Shown here in pieces: positions 8,622 to 16,908 of a stretch of 44,229 bases of DNA. The position numbers were made by a program, and so were the translations under genes. A model generated the notes under the pieces. It worked only from the letters and a program-made list of their open reading frames with translations, searched no databases and was not told the DNA's origin. Positions within the stretch are counted from its first letter, which is position 1; every line of letters begins with the position of its first letter. The stretch comes from Dehalococcoidales bacterium (lineage in GTDB: Bacteria; Chloroflexota; Dehalococcoidia; Dehalococcoidales; RBG-16-60-22). Where the stretch lies: positions 1-44,229 of the forward strand of contig JADHXF010000006.1 of assembly GCA_016783105.1 (NCBI GenBank), written 5' to 3'.

Positions 8622-9344
8622 ATGAGAATCAACCAGGACCAATGTGTAGCTTGCTTAGAATGCATAGATTATTGCCCGGTGGAAGCTATCAAGGAGGACC
8701 CGGCAAAGGGTGAAGTTTTTATTGATGAAGATGAGTGTGTGGAATGCGGTTGCTGCTTAAAAGCTGATATTTGCCCGAGCGAAGCCATCTGGCAGCCAGA
8801 ACTGGACTGGCGCCGAAGATTGCGGGCCGAGTTCAGCGATGCATCCGTACCTCACCCGCTTACCGGTGTCAGGGGAAGAGGCACCGAAGAGATGAAAACC
8901 AACGATGTTACGGGTCGGTATCCCAGAGGGCGGGTAGGTGTCGCGGCGGAGCTGGGACGTCCGGGCACGGGGACTCGCCTGAGGGATGTGGAAAAAGTGA
9001 TTAAAATTCTGATTCCTTTTGCCGTTGACTTCGAAAAGGATAATCCTGTCTATGCGCTTATTGCCGACCTGTCGACAGGAAAGCTGAAAGAAGAGGTACT
9101 TAATGAAAAGGTGCTCTCTGCCATCGTCGAATTCAGTACCACCCCGGACAAAGTACCCGCAGTACTGAAAGCTATAAATGAAGTTTCCCAGGAAGTGGGC
9201 ACTGTATTCAGCGTGGATATGTGTTCTCTTCTTGAACCGGACGGCACCTGCCCCGCGGAAAATGTTGCCCGCAGGGCCGGCTTTGAAATCCGACCAAATG
9301 GTAAAAACAACATTGGCCTGGGACGCCCTCTGGCCAAACTTTAA
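8622..9344 (+). CDS. Two-[4Fe-4S] ferredoxin with an uncharacterised C-terminal domain
   Basis: The first 60 residues form a bacterial-type ferredoxin: CVACLECIDYCP (Cys 8, 11, 14, 18) and then CVECGCCLKADICP, where the last spacing is C-x5-C rather than the usual C-x3-C. The remaining 180 residues are not a ferredoxin. They contain a glycine/arginine-rich linker with VTGRYPRGRVGVAAELGRP, then an alpha/beta segment and a late Cys pair (MCSLLEPDGTCP). This C-terminal domain is unknown to me. The next gene starts 14 nt downstream and also encodes an unknown Cys-containing protein, so the two probably work together in a redox role. Confidence 0.8.
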   Translation: MRINQDQCVACLECIDYCPVEAIKEDPAKGEVFIDEDECVECGCCLKADICPSEAIWQPELDWRRRLRAEFSDASVPHPLTGVRGRGTEEMKTNDVTGRYPRGRVGVAAELGRPGTGTRLRDVEKVIKILIPFAVDFEKDNPVYALIADLSTGKLKEEVLNEKVLSAIVEFSTTPDKVPAVLKAINEVSQEVGTVFSVDMCSLLEPDGTCPAENVARRAGFEIRPNGKNNIGLGRPLAKL

Positions 9345-9357
9345 CAGGAGAGAGACT

Positions 9358-10002
9358 ATGACTCATACAAACCATCGGCAGGGTACTATCACGAGCCTCA
9401 GGGGAGACTGGGTTGTCCAGATGCGGCGAGCCAAAGGAATCAACGACCAGAATGCGAGCCTGAAGTTAAAGAAATTCCTGGAACTCAGCCTTAAATATGA
9501 CCCGGTATGCGCCGGTAATTCAAAGATAGGTAATACCCTTACCATAGGCTGGCAAAAGCTCATGGATGACGTAGGTAGCACTGAGGATGCGCATAATGTC
9601 CATATTGTTTTTGACAGCACGGATAAAGTAGCCAGGCTCCTCAAAGAGCTGGTGCAGGCTGACCTGGGGTTATCGGTGATTGTCAGCGGACTTCACGATG
9701 AGACTGATCGACTATGCCGCGAGGCAGGTACCAGGCGCCATACAGTCCAGTACTCACTGGGAGTCTGGGGGAAAACGGACCTGCTGCCCCATCCCAAAAT
9801 ACTGGAAATAACCACCATGTGCGGCCATGGTACCATCCCGTTCAACCTGGTGCGCCGTATGTCTAAAGCCGTGCGGAGTAAAAAGCTCAGCCTGGAACAG
9901 GCGGCAACAGTACTGGGCAAACCCTGTGTCTGCGGCGTCTTTAATACCAGACGCGCTCAGGCTTTACTTCAGGAATACATTGCCTGCACGGAAGAGGATT
10001 AA
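9358..10002 (+). CDS. Unknown protein paired with the ferredoxin
   Basis: I do not recognise this 214-residue protein. I chose the ATG at 9358 because AGGAGAGA precedes it and the ferredoxin stop lies just upstream; a longer in-frame extension would overlap the ferredoxin by 180 nt. There is no signal peptide or membrane helix. The N-terminal half is alpha/beta (VHIVFDSTDKVARLLKELV, LGLSVIVSG). The C-terminal half carries possible metal-binding cysteines: LCREAG, TTMCGHGTIP and a PCVCGVFNTRRA motif. Clustered Cys next to a ferredoxin gene suggests an Fe-S or redox function. That is inference only. Confidence 0.72.
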   Translation: MTHTNHRQGTITSLRGDWVVQMRRAKGINDQNASLKLKKFLELSLKYDPVCAGNSKIGNTLTIGWQKLMDDVGSTEDAHNVHIVFDSTDKVARLLKELVQADLGLSVIVSGLHDETDRLCREAGTRRHTVQYSLGVWGKTDLLPHPKILEITTMCGHGTIPFNLVRRMSKAVRSKKLSLEQAATVLGKPCVCGVFNTRRAQALLQEYIACTEED

Positions 10003-10170
10003 GGAAGATAACCCGATTCTGTATCGAGGCATCAAAGGATGCCATTTGTTGAATTTCTCCCCCAATATACCCAAAATGACGAAGTGTCAGGATTAAACAT
10101 CTCCTGATATATGATTTTTCTATTTAATCATTTGGGCAGGGCACAGCACAAATACAAATCATTCAGAGTA

Positions 10171-11562
10171 TTACTTCTTATAGGCAGCGGAACTTCTTGA
10201 GCCAGGCGTATCGGTACGGACTACCTCCTGGTCGGCCACGGCCAATGCTTTGTCCAGGATACTTATCCCTTCGTCTATCTGGTCTTCGGTAATAATCAGC
10301 GGCGGCGCAATGATTAAAGTATCGTACCATGCCTGCATGTAAAGGCCAAGCTTCTGTGCTTCGGCCGCTATTTTATCGGTCATCAGGGGCTTGAAAAACT
10401 TGTCCGCTTTGGTATTGAATCTCTCTTTTGTCTCCCGGTTCTTCACTATCTCAAGGGCCCAGAAATGGCCGATGCCCCTCGCATCGCCGATGCACGGGTG
10501 GCGGTCCTCAAGCTCATACAGCCTTTTCTCAAGATATGGGCTTACCTTCTGGGGATGTCCCGTTGCCATTAACTTCTTGAACTCGGCTACCGCCGGGGCG
10601 ACGGCCGACATTACCAGCGGATGGAAGGCATACGTATGTCCGTGAATCAGTGGCTCTTCTTCAAAGTAGTCCGCAATCTTCTTCGACGTCATGGTAACAC
10701 CGAGAGGGGTATAGGCATTTGTGCACCCTTTTGCCGTAGTCAGGATGTCCGGTGTGACGTTCCAGTTCTCCATTGCGAACACGGTTCCAGTGCGATACCA
10801 GCCGCTCATTACCTCATCAACCACCAGCAGAACATCGTTCTCATCACAAATCTGTCTCAGGCGCGGAAAGTACTCAGGCGGTGGCACTATTCTGCCATTG
10901 GTCCCCACCACTGGCTCAACGAACACGGCCGCCACGTTGCCCTCTTCCTTGATCATATAATCAACGTACTCCGCGCATTGAATGCTGCATTTGCCGTAAG
11001 TCAGTCCAAACGGGCATCTATAACAGTAAGCATCTGGAGCGAAGCAAACGCCCGGCATTGTAAACCTGGCCCTCTCCGCGAACCATCGCCTCGGGTCACC
11101 GGTGAGCGATAAACCGGCTATGGTGGCACCGTGATAGGAATGATATCGCGAGATTATCTTGTATTTCGGTGCCATGTATTGACGCAATATCATTACGGCT
11201 GCCTCATTGGCTTCAGTTCCGGACGTGGAAAAGAAAAACTTGCTCAGGCTGGCGGGCACCACCGACAGCAGAGCCTCGGTGGCGCTTTCCATCGCTTCCT
11301 GGGCAAATATAGGTGCGATGTAAGGTAACTTTTCCGCCTGTTTGACAATGGCCTCAATGATTGCCTTGTTCTTATGCCCGAGGTTAGTGCACATTAGCTG
11401 GGATGAGAAATCAAGGTAGCGTTTGTCATTCGAATCATACATGTAGACACCTTCGGCGTCTTTGATGTATACGGGTGTCTTCCATCCCTTTTGCGCTTTC
11501 CATGTGCCGTAGGTATGTTCCGTGATTTTTCTGATTGTTTCCTCTGACTTCATTATGGTCAC
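10171..11562 (-). CDS. Class III PLP-dependent aminotransferase (omega-aminotransferase type)
   Basis: This enzyme transfers an amino group from an omega-amino donor to a 2-oxo acid. The 463 residues contain FFSTSGTEANEAAV (PLP phosphate site, about 112-122), SRYHSYHGAT, TGDPRRW, VEPVVGTNGRIVPP, LLVVDEVMSGWYRTG (Asp contacting PLP) and the Schiff-base lysine in LTTAKGCTNAYTPLG (about residue 280). SSQLM near the start, TGDPRRW and EPVVGTNG resemble the subgroup that includes proteins annotated as taurine-2-oxoglutarate or taurine-pyruvate aminotransferases. An unusual insert, CYRCPFGLTYGKCSIQC, holds four cysteines. Start: GTG 11562 or ATG 11553; the ATG has AGGAAG at suitable spacing. No operon partner follows. 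Confidence 0.88.
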   Translation of the reverse strand: MTIMKSEETIRKITEHTYGTWKAQKGWKTPVYIKDAEGVYMYDSNDKRYLDFSSQLMCTNLGHKNKAIIEAIVKQAEKLPYIAPIFAQEAMESATEALLSVVPASLSKFFFSTSGTEANEAAVMILRQYMAPKYKIISRYHSYHGATIAGLSLTGDPRRWFAERARFTMPGVCFAPDAYCYRCPFGLTYGKCSIQCAEYVDYMIKEEGNVAAVFVEPVVGTNGRIVPPPEYFPRLRQICDENDVLLVVDEVMSGWYRTGTVFAMENWNVTPDILTTAKGCTNAYTPLGVTMTSKKIADYFEEEPLIHGHTYAFHPLVMSAVAPAVAEFKKLMATGHPQKVSPYLEKRLYELEDRHPCIGDARGIGHFWALEIVKNRETKERFNTKADKFFKPLMTDKIAAEAQKLGLYMQAWYDTLIIAPPLIITEDQIDEGISILDKALAVADQEVVRTDTPGSRSSAAYKK

Positions 11563-11739
11563 TTCCTTTCTCCTTAACCTTTTGCCACGCCCATGACAAT
11601 CGCTATGTTACACTTCCGCCCATTGCCTGTCAAGGAAGCCGCACATTCAAAAACTGACCAGGTGACAATGCCATAACGTTTGAGCATTTGCTGGCGCCAC
11701 CAGCCCTTAATATTGAAAGGTTCTGCTCGGTTGTGGGGC

Positions 11740-12363
11740 TATCTGGGCAGTTCCTGCATGTATCCCAGAGATTGCCCGCAGCCGATGAAGGAAGAACACC
11801 TGCTTTCCGGGAAGCGAGAGCCAACCAGCGAGCCTTATGCCGTTGCTAAAATCGCCGGCTCAACCATGTGCCAGTCTTACAATCGACAGTACGGCACCAA
11901 TTTCATACGCGCTATCCCCGCCGACCTCTACGGCCCGGAAGACGATTTCGACCCGGCGACCGGGCACGTGCTGGCCGCGCTGCTGCGGAGGATGCATGAA
12001 GCGAAAACGGGCAAGCAGAAAGAAGTTGTTGTCTGGGGAACGGGAAATCCAAAGCGCGAATTCTTACATGTCGATGACCTGGCCGATGCCTGCGCCTTTT
12101 TAATGCAGAATTACCGTGGCACAGAAGTGATTAACATCGGTTTCGGCAACGATACCGCCATCAGGGACCTGGCAACGATAATCAAGAGAGTGGTTGGTTT
12201 CGAGGGGGAATTGACCTTTGATACCTCAAAACCGGATGGCGCACCACGCAAGTTCCTCGACTCCAGTCGAATTTTTAAAATGGGCTGGGTGCCAAAAATC
12301 GGGCTGGAAAAAGGTATTGAGAATACCTACCGCTGGTACCTCAGCCATTACCAAACCGGTTGA
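11740..12363 (+). pseudogene. GDP-L-fucose synthase fragment lacking its N-terminal NADP domain
   Basis: Clear homology to GDP-L-fucose synthase (Fcl/WcaG, SDR epimerase family) begins abruptly at LGSSCMYPRDCPQP (11743 onward). It continues to the normal C-terminus: SEPYAVAKIAGSTMCQSYN with catalytic Tyr and Lys, TNFIRAIPADLYGPEDDFDP, VVVWGTGNPKREFLHVDDLA, SKPDGAPRKFLDSSRI. About the first 100 residues, with the glycine-rich NADP motif, are absent. The upstream 60-120 nt in frame are not recognisable as that family. The catalytic tetrad survives, but without the cofactor site it should be inactive. It stands alone between unrelated genes, so it is a relic rather than part of a capsule cluster. 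Confidence 0.82.
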
Positions 12364-12525
12364 TATTAAGAGACCGAACTTGAATCAAATTCGACCTCAA
12401 CCATCTGCAGAGGCTCCTTTCCTCAGCCCATAGACAACGGTTACAATTTACTTGATAATGCAGGTTAATATAAAATACACTGTCAGCCAGACTTACTTTA
12501 AGCAACCAAAAAGGACGGAAAGCAC

Positions 12526-14193
12526 ATGGTCACGATGAGTGGTGCACAATACATCGCTGAAATCTTTCAAGGATATGGCGTGTCTCATGTTTTCTTTGTT
12601 CCAGCCATCCTCCACGAAGGTCTGATGGAAATGGAAAGACATGGAATAAAGCGGATATTGACTCACAGTGAAAAGGCGGCTGCCTATATGGCAGACGGGT
12701 ATGCACGCGCCTCGCATAAGCCAGGAATTTGCATGGCGCAGTCCGTTGGCGCAGCCAATCTGGCGGCCGGACTCCAGGATGCCTATCTTGGTTTGTCTCC
12801 CGTAATCGCCATTACCGGTCGCCGAAGCCCTCTATACAGATACCGGCACGCCTATCAGGAAATCGAACGTGAAGCCATGTTTGACGCGGTCACCAAGTTT
12901 AATGTCACGGTTGACACAGTTGAACAATTACCATTGCTCCTTCGCCAGGCTTTCAGGGAGGCGGTTTCGGGAGCACCGGGACCGGCGCATCTGGAGTTTC
13001 AAGGTATCCGGGGTGAAATCATTATGGAGCAAAGGGCTGACCTGGAGGTTATAGTTGAGGAGCAGTTTAACCGCTATCCTGCCTTCAGACCGGAGCCAGA
13101 ACGAGATTTAATCCGGCAAGCGGCCAAAGTCCTTTCCCAATCACAGAGGCCAATCATAGTGGCTGGCGGAGGGGTAAAAGCCTCTCAAGCCGGTACTGAA
13201 TTAGTTGAGCTTGCGGAAAGACTCTCCATCCCGGTAGCGACTTCGCTAAACGGTAAGGGAACGATTCGAGATGACCACCACCTTGCGGTTGGTGCAGTAG
13301 GGTCGTATTCCGCTCAGTGCGCCAACCGGGCTGTCGCCGAAGCAGACCTGGTACTATTCATCGGCAGTCGCACCGGCAGTCAAGTTACCAACGACTGGAA
13401 AATTCCCCGCCCGGGCACCTCCATTATGCAAATAGATATAGAGCCTGCAGAAATTGGCAGAAACTATCCGGCAAAGTTGGGCATTGCCGGAGATGCTAAA
13501 GCAACACTACGTCGCCTGATTGAGACACTGGAGCCTGTGGCGCCGAGGACGGACTGGCTTCAGCGCATAAATCAGTTCAAGAAAGAATGGAAAGACCAGA
13601 TTAAGGAAATGTACCACTCCAGCGATGTACCTATCCGACCGGAGCGCCTGTGCAGGGAGATTGCGGACTTCCTGCCAGAAGACGCCATTTTAATTTCAGA
13701 CACCGGTCATTCCGCAATCTGGACAGGTACCATGATAGAGCTGAAACACGCAGGACAGACTTATATAAGGTGTGCTGGCTCGCTGGGATGGGCCTTTCCC
13801 GCAGCGCTTGGCGCTAAATGCGCTCTACCTGACCGGCCCGTGATATGCTTTACCGGGGATGGGGGATTCTGGTATCACCTGGCGGAACTGGAAACAGCCC
13901 GCCGATACGGTATTAATGTCTTAACCATAGTGAATAATAACCATTCCCTGAATCAGGTGAAAAAAAGTGCCGAAAAAGTATACGCCGGCAGCAGTGGCCA
14001 TCCAGATGAAATATGGCAGTTTACCGATGTCGACTTCTCCAGGGTAGCTAAAGCTATGGGCTGCGCTGGCATGCAGGTTAGAAAACCGGACGAGTTAAAA
14101 GCGGCGCTGCATGAGTCTCTGGCTATGAACCAGCCAGCAATAATCGACGTCGTCAGCGATATCCAGGCTGTACCACCCCCTGTCTGGACCTGA
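12526..14193 (+). CDS. Thiamine-diphosphate enzyme, acetolactate synthase-like large subunit
   Basis: A 555-residue member of the ThDP decarboxylase/synthase family. The N-terminal domain has the activating glutamate in THSEKAAAYMADGYAR (Glu about 48). The middle domain has PIIVAGGGVKASQA. The C-terminal domain has the ThDP/Mg motif GDGGFWYHLAEL followed by VNNNHSLNQ. The reaction is unknown: relatives include acetolactate synthase, glyoxylate carboligase, sulfoacetaldehyde acetyltransferase, oxalyl-CoA decarboxylase and benzoylformate decarboxylase. No regulatory small subunit (ilvN/H) follows, which argues against branched-chain amino acid synthesis. An FAD amine oxidase gene follows by 31 nt and is likely co-transcribed. 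Confidence 0.87.
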   Translation: MVTMSGAQYIAEIFQGYGVSHVFFVPAILHEGLMEMERHGIKRILTHSEKAAAYMADGYARASHKPGICMAQSVGAANLAAGLQDAYLGLSPVIAITGRRSPLYRYRHAYQEIEREAMFDAVTKFNVTVDTVEQLPLLLRQAFREAVSGAPGPAHLEFQGIRGEIIMEQRADLEVIVEEQFNRYPAFRPEPERDLIRQAAKVLSQSQRPIIVAGGGVKASQAGTELVELAERLSIPVATSLNGKGTIRDDHHLAVGAVGSYSAQCANRAVAEADLVLFIGSRTGSQVTNDWKIPRPGTSIMQIDIEPAEIGRNYPAKLGIAGDAKATLRRLIETLEPVAPRTDWLQRINQFKKEWKDQIKEMYHSSDVPIRPERLCREIADFLPEDAILISDTGHSAIWTGTMIELKHAGQTYIRCAGSLGWAFPAALGAKCALPDRPVICFTGDGGFWYHLAELETARRYGINVLTIVNNNHSLNQVKKSAEKVYAGSSGHPDEIWQFTDVDFSRVAKAMGCAGMQVRKPDELKAALHESLAMNQPAIIDVVSDIQAVPPPVWT

Positions 14194-14224
14194 TGTATTA
14201 AGCTTAATAAGACAAAGTATTGAT

Positions 14225-15355
14225 ATGGCAGCGGAAAAAGCTGATGTAATCATCATAGGCGCCGGCGCTATCGGGTGCGCAATTGCCTATTATTTAAGCA
14301 ATGAAGGCGCGAAAGTTATTGTTGTGGAACAGGACAGCATCGGGGCCCATGCTTCAGGTTATGCCCCGGGCATTCTCAACCCGCAGGTGGCAGTCCCGGA
14401 ATACCTGGAAACCATGCTGCCTCTGACCACCAGAAGTTTTCAACTGCACAAAGAGCTCTATCAGCAGCTATTAGAAGAGTCCGGGATTGATTATTATTTC
14501 CGCCAGTCAGCAATCCTCACGCTGGCATTTACACAGGCTGAAGCACAGGAAATCAAGAGCAAAGTCGAAGTGCTACAACAGCAAGGATTTAAAACAAGAT
14601 GGTTAAATGGTGATGCCGTGCGTTTAATAGATAGCCGGATTTCTCCCGAGGTAACAGGGGCGGCCTACAGCGAGGATGCGGGAGAACTGGACAGCTACCG
14701 ATACGTTTTGGCCCTGGCTCAGGCTGCCGAAAAATACGGGGCGGAAATCCGCAATAGACGGTTCACCGGACTGAAAAGAAAAGGAACAAAGTTGACCGCT
14801 GTCCGGCTATCATCAGGTGATGTTGCCTGCGATTGCGCGGTTCTGGCCATGGGGCCATGGACCGGGCTGGCCACTGCAACCCTCGGTGTGCCTATACCCG
14901 TCAGGCCGCAAAAAGGGCAGACGTTGAGAGTTCGGGCTTCAGGGCCACCTTTTGCCAATATACTTGCCTGGGACACCAACTACATCACCACCACCAGACA
15001 GGATGAACTTATCTACCATGGTGCCACTCATGAAGATGCCGGTTTCGATGAAGAACCCTCAACAGCCGGCAGAGACAGGCTAATAGATAGCCTGGTGACC
15101 ATGGTGCCCTCGTTAATCGGAGCCGAAGTTGTATTGCAGACAGCCTGCCTCAGACCGCTGGCTGCTGACGGATTGCCCATAATCGGCGAGGTTCCCGGCT
15201 GGAGCGGCGTTTATCTGGCGACCGGCCACTGGACGAAAGGCATTTTGCTCAGTCCGGTAACTGGACGCATGGTAACAGAATTGATATTGAGCAACAGTAC
15301 ATCAATTCCAATCGAGCCGTTTTCTGTTTCGCGCTTTAACTCTTTCCGCTCTTGA
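14225..15355 (+). CDS. FAD-dependent oxidoreductase of the DAO family (glycine/sarcosine oxidase-like)
   Basis: The 376-residue protein begins with the FAD-binding Rossmann motif VIIIGAGAIGCAIAYYL (about residues 8-24). GAHASGYAPGILNPQ follows, a variant of the GxSGRNxG segment of the family. The late segment ACLRPLAADGLPIIGEVPGW and ATGHWTKGILLSPVTG matches the end of D-amino acid/glycine/sarcosine oxidase-type enzymes. These oxidise the C-N bond of an amine or amino acid. The gene is 31 nt downstream of the ThDP enzyme with a weak ribosome site, so it is probably translated from the same mRNA. In an anaerobe it would act as a dehydrogenase with another acceptor. The substrate cannot be read from the sequence. 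Confidence 0.86.
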   Translation: MAAEKADVIIIGAGAIGCAIAYYLSNEGAKVIVVEQDSIGAHASGYAPGILNPQVAVPEYLETMLPLTTRSFQLHKELYQQLLEESGIDYYFRQSAILTLAFTQAEAQEIKSKVEVLQQQGFKTRWLNGDAVRLIDSRISPEVTGAAYSEDAGELDSYRYVLALAQAAEKYGAEIRNRRFTGLKRKGTKLTAVRLSSGDVACDCAVLAMGPWTGLATATLGVPIPVRPQKGQTLRVRASGPPFANILAWDTNYITTTRQDELIYHGATHEDAGFDEEPSTAGRDRLIDSLVTMVPSLIGAEVVLQTACLRPLAADGLPIIGEVPGWSGVYLATGHWTKGILLSPVTGRMVTELILSNSTSIPIEPFSVSRFNSFRS

Positions 15356-15385
15356 GTATGCCCGTAACCTAAGAACGAGCTATAT

Positions 15386-16273
15386 TTAAGATGCTCGATT
15401 CCTGATAGCCAGCCAGAATACCACGCCGATGATGGCGACGCCACCTGCAATACCCCCGGTAAGCCACCAGGTAAATATTACCCTGGAGAAGCTGGCAGTA
15501 ACTGCCTTGTTGGAGTCGATGGTCACCGTGGTAATCGCTATGTCCGGTTCAGCGACGTCACCCATCCAGCCGTTGAAACGCCAACCACTCTCAGGCGTGG
15601 CGGTTATACTGATTACGGTTCCCTCTTCATAGCTATTGTTGCCGGCGGCGGGAGTAGTAGAACCATTACCATCGACCCGCATGGTCAGGGTATTCAATGT
15701 CCGAGAAAAGTTGGCGGTAACTGTCTTGTCGGAGTCGATGGTCACCGTGGTAATCGCTATGTCCGGTTCAGCGACGTCACCCGTCCAGCCGTTGAAACGC
15801 CAACCACTCTCAGGCGTGGCGGTTATACTGATTACGGTTCCCTCTTCATAGCTATTGTTGCCGGCGGCGGGAGTAGTAGAACCATTACCATCGACCCGCA
15901 TGGTCAGGGTATTCATTGTCCGAGAGAAGCTGGCGGTAATCTTCTTACTGCAGTCCATCATAATGGTGGTGGGATTATCGGTACCTGGCAGGTCTCCACT
16001 CCAGTTTTCAAAGCGGTAACCAGAGGCCGGTATCGCTTCAAGGTAAACATATGAGTTACTTTCAAATGTAGATATAGCCGGATAAGAGGATAGGGCAGTA
16101 TCATTTACCTCAACAATCCCACCAGCATCTGAACTGACATCCACGGTCAGCTTAACCGAGCCCGGTCAACCAGCTTCGACTGGCTTTGGGGTCAATAATA
16201 CTGTCATAATGGCGGGCAAAACCAGGGCAACAGTCAACCACGCCAGAGCAATTTTAGCTAATTTTCTTATCAT
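15386..16273 (-). pseudogene. Repeat-containing exported surface protein interrupted by an in-frame TGA
   Basis: Reading from ATG 16273, codons 1-35 encode a typical signal peptide: MIRKLAK, a hydrophobic core, then a VEA-G cleavage-like end. Codon 36 is TGA (plus 16166-16168). The same frame then runs open for about 250 residues to 15386. The body has three beta-repeats of about 73 residues with the GYRFENWSGD/GWRFNGWTGD motif, as in B-repeat (Listeria-Bacteroides-like) surface proteins. It closes with one hydrophobic helix (residues about 267-288) and a basic tail. Trp (TGG to TGA) would restore a continuous protein. TGA ends several neighbouring genes, so global recoding is unlikely. An internal GTG at 16144 could reinitiate but would lack a signal peptide. 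Confidence 0.8.
15491..15928 (-). repeat. Two near-identical 219-bp tandem repeats
   Basis: Units at 15491-15709 and 15710-15928 are almost identical at the DNA level and encode a 73-residue repeat each, in frame. A third, strongly diverged unit precedes them (15929 to about 16140). The near identity, including at third codon positions, points to recent duplication or gene conversion. Confidence 0.9.
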
Positions 16274-16453
16274 GCTTTCTTTCTTATAACAGTTTAAGTA
16301 TAGCACCCCGGCACAGCATAATGCCTGTCCCGCCATTGCCAGGAAAGCGCCCGATGAGAAGCCTGAACTGACCGCCCAAGTTATCGAGACAATTGATAAG
16401 TTACTGTCATAAGCAACATGGTATTTTGCGCAGCTAGTCTCTACCTGTAAAAA

Positions 16454-16855
16454 CTACCTTTTCAGGCCCTTCTTCAGCTCTTGAAGTTTCTCTACGAGGT
16501 CATATCGCGGTGGAGAAAAGACCTCGGTCATGCGCAACCCTCTCTCAGAACTGTAGTTGCCATGGGCGATGTAGGAAGGTATGGTGAGTACATCGCCTTC
16601 CTCAAGGTGATACAGTTTGCCATCAACGATGAAGTCACAAGCCCCATCATTGACTATCACTATCTGTTCCGGCTCATGCTGGTGGGGGGTAATATAAACA
16701 CTTGGCTCCAGAGTAACAAAGCTGACGGTAATCTTCTCCGCAGACACGATGTAGTTTCTGGCCCCCGGGGCAAGCTCCATTACCGGAGTATTGCGGTAGT
16801 GAACAACACTTTTATTGTATTCTTCCTGAGTAGCATAGGGTTCTTTCCTTTCCAT
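16454..16855 (-). CDS. Single-domain cupin protein (paralogue of the cupin at 7.5 kb)
   Basis: A 133-residue cupin with metal motif TPHQHEPEQIVIVNDG and second motif PSYIAHGNY. It parallels the 7.5-kb cupin along its whole length (KEPYATQEEYNK, EVFSPPRYD near the end). An AAAGGAGG lies 13 nt upstream of the ATG at 16855, a longer spacing than usual. It is followed by no close gene and preceded by an NTF2-like gene on the same strand 53 nt away, so the two may form a short operon. Function is unassigned. Confidence 0.85.
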   Translation of the reverse strand: MERKEPYATQEEYNKSVVHYRNTPVMELAPGARNYIVSAEKITVSFVTLEPSVYITPHQHEPEQIVIVNDGACDFIVDGKLYHLEEGDVLTIPSYIAHGNYSSERGLRMTEVFSPPRYDLVEKLQELKKGLKR

Positions 16856-16908
16856 TTTACCGGTGCGCCCTCCTTTCCTGGTTCTGAAATTCTCTGCATC
16901 TTCTATTC

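Noticed and set aside
12526..14193. Assigning the ThDP enzyme as sulfoacetaldehyde acetyltransferase (Xsc)
   Set aside because: It is shorter than Xsc, its N-terminal segment does not resemble it, and no phosphotransacetylase gene lies beside it.
15386..16273. TGA read as tryptophan or selenocysteine
   Set aside because: TGA is the normal stop of several genes here, and I see no hairpin or conserved motif behind this TGA that would mark a selenocysteine site.
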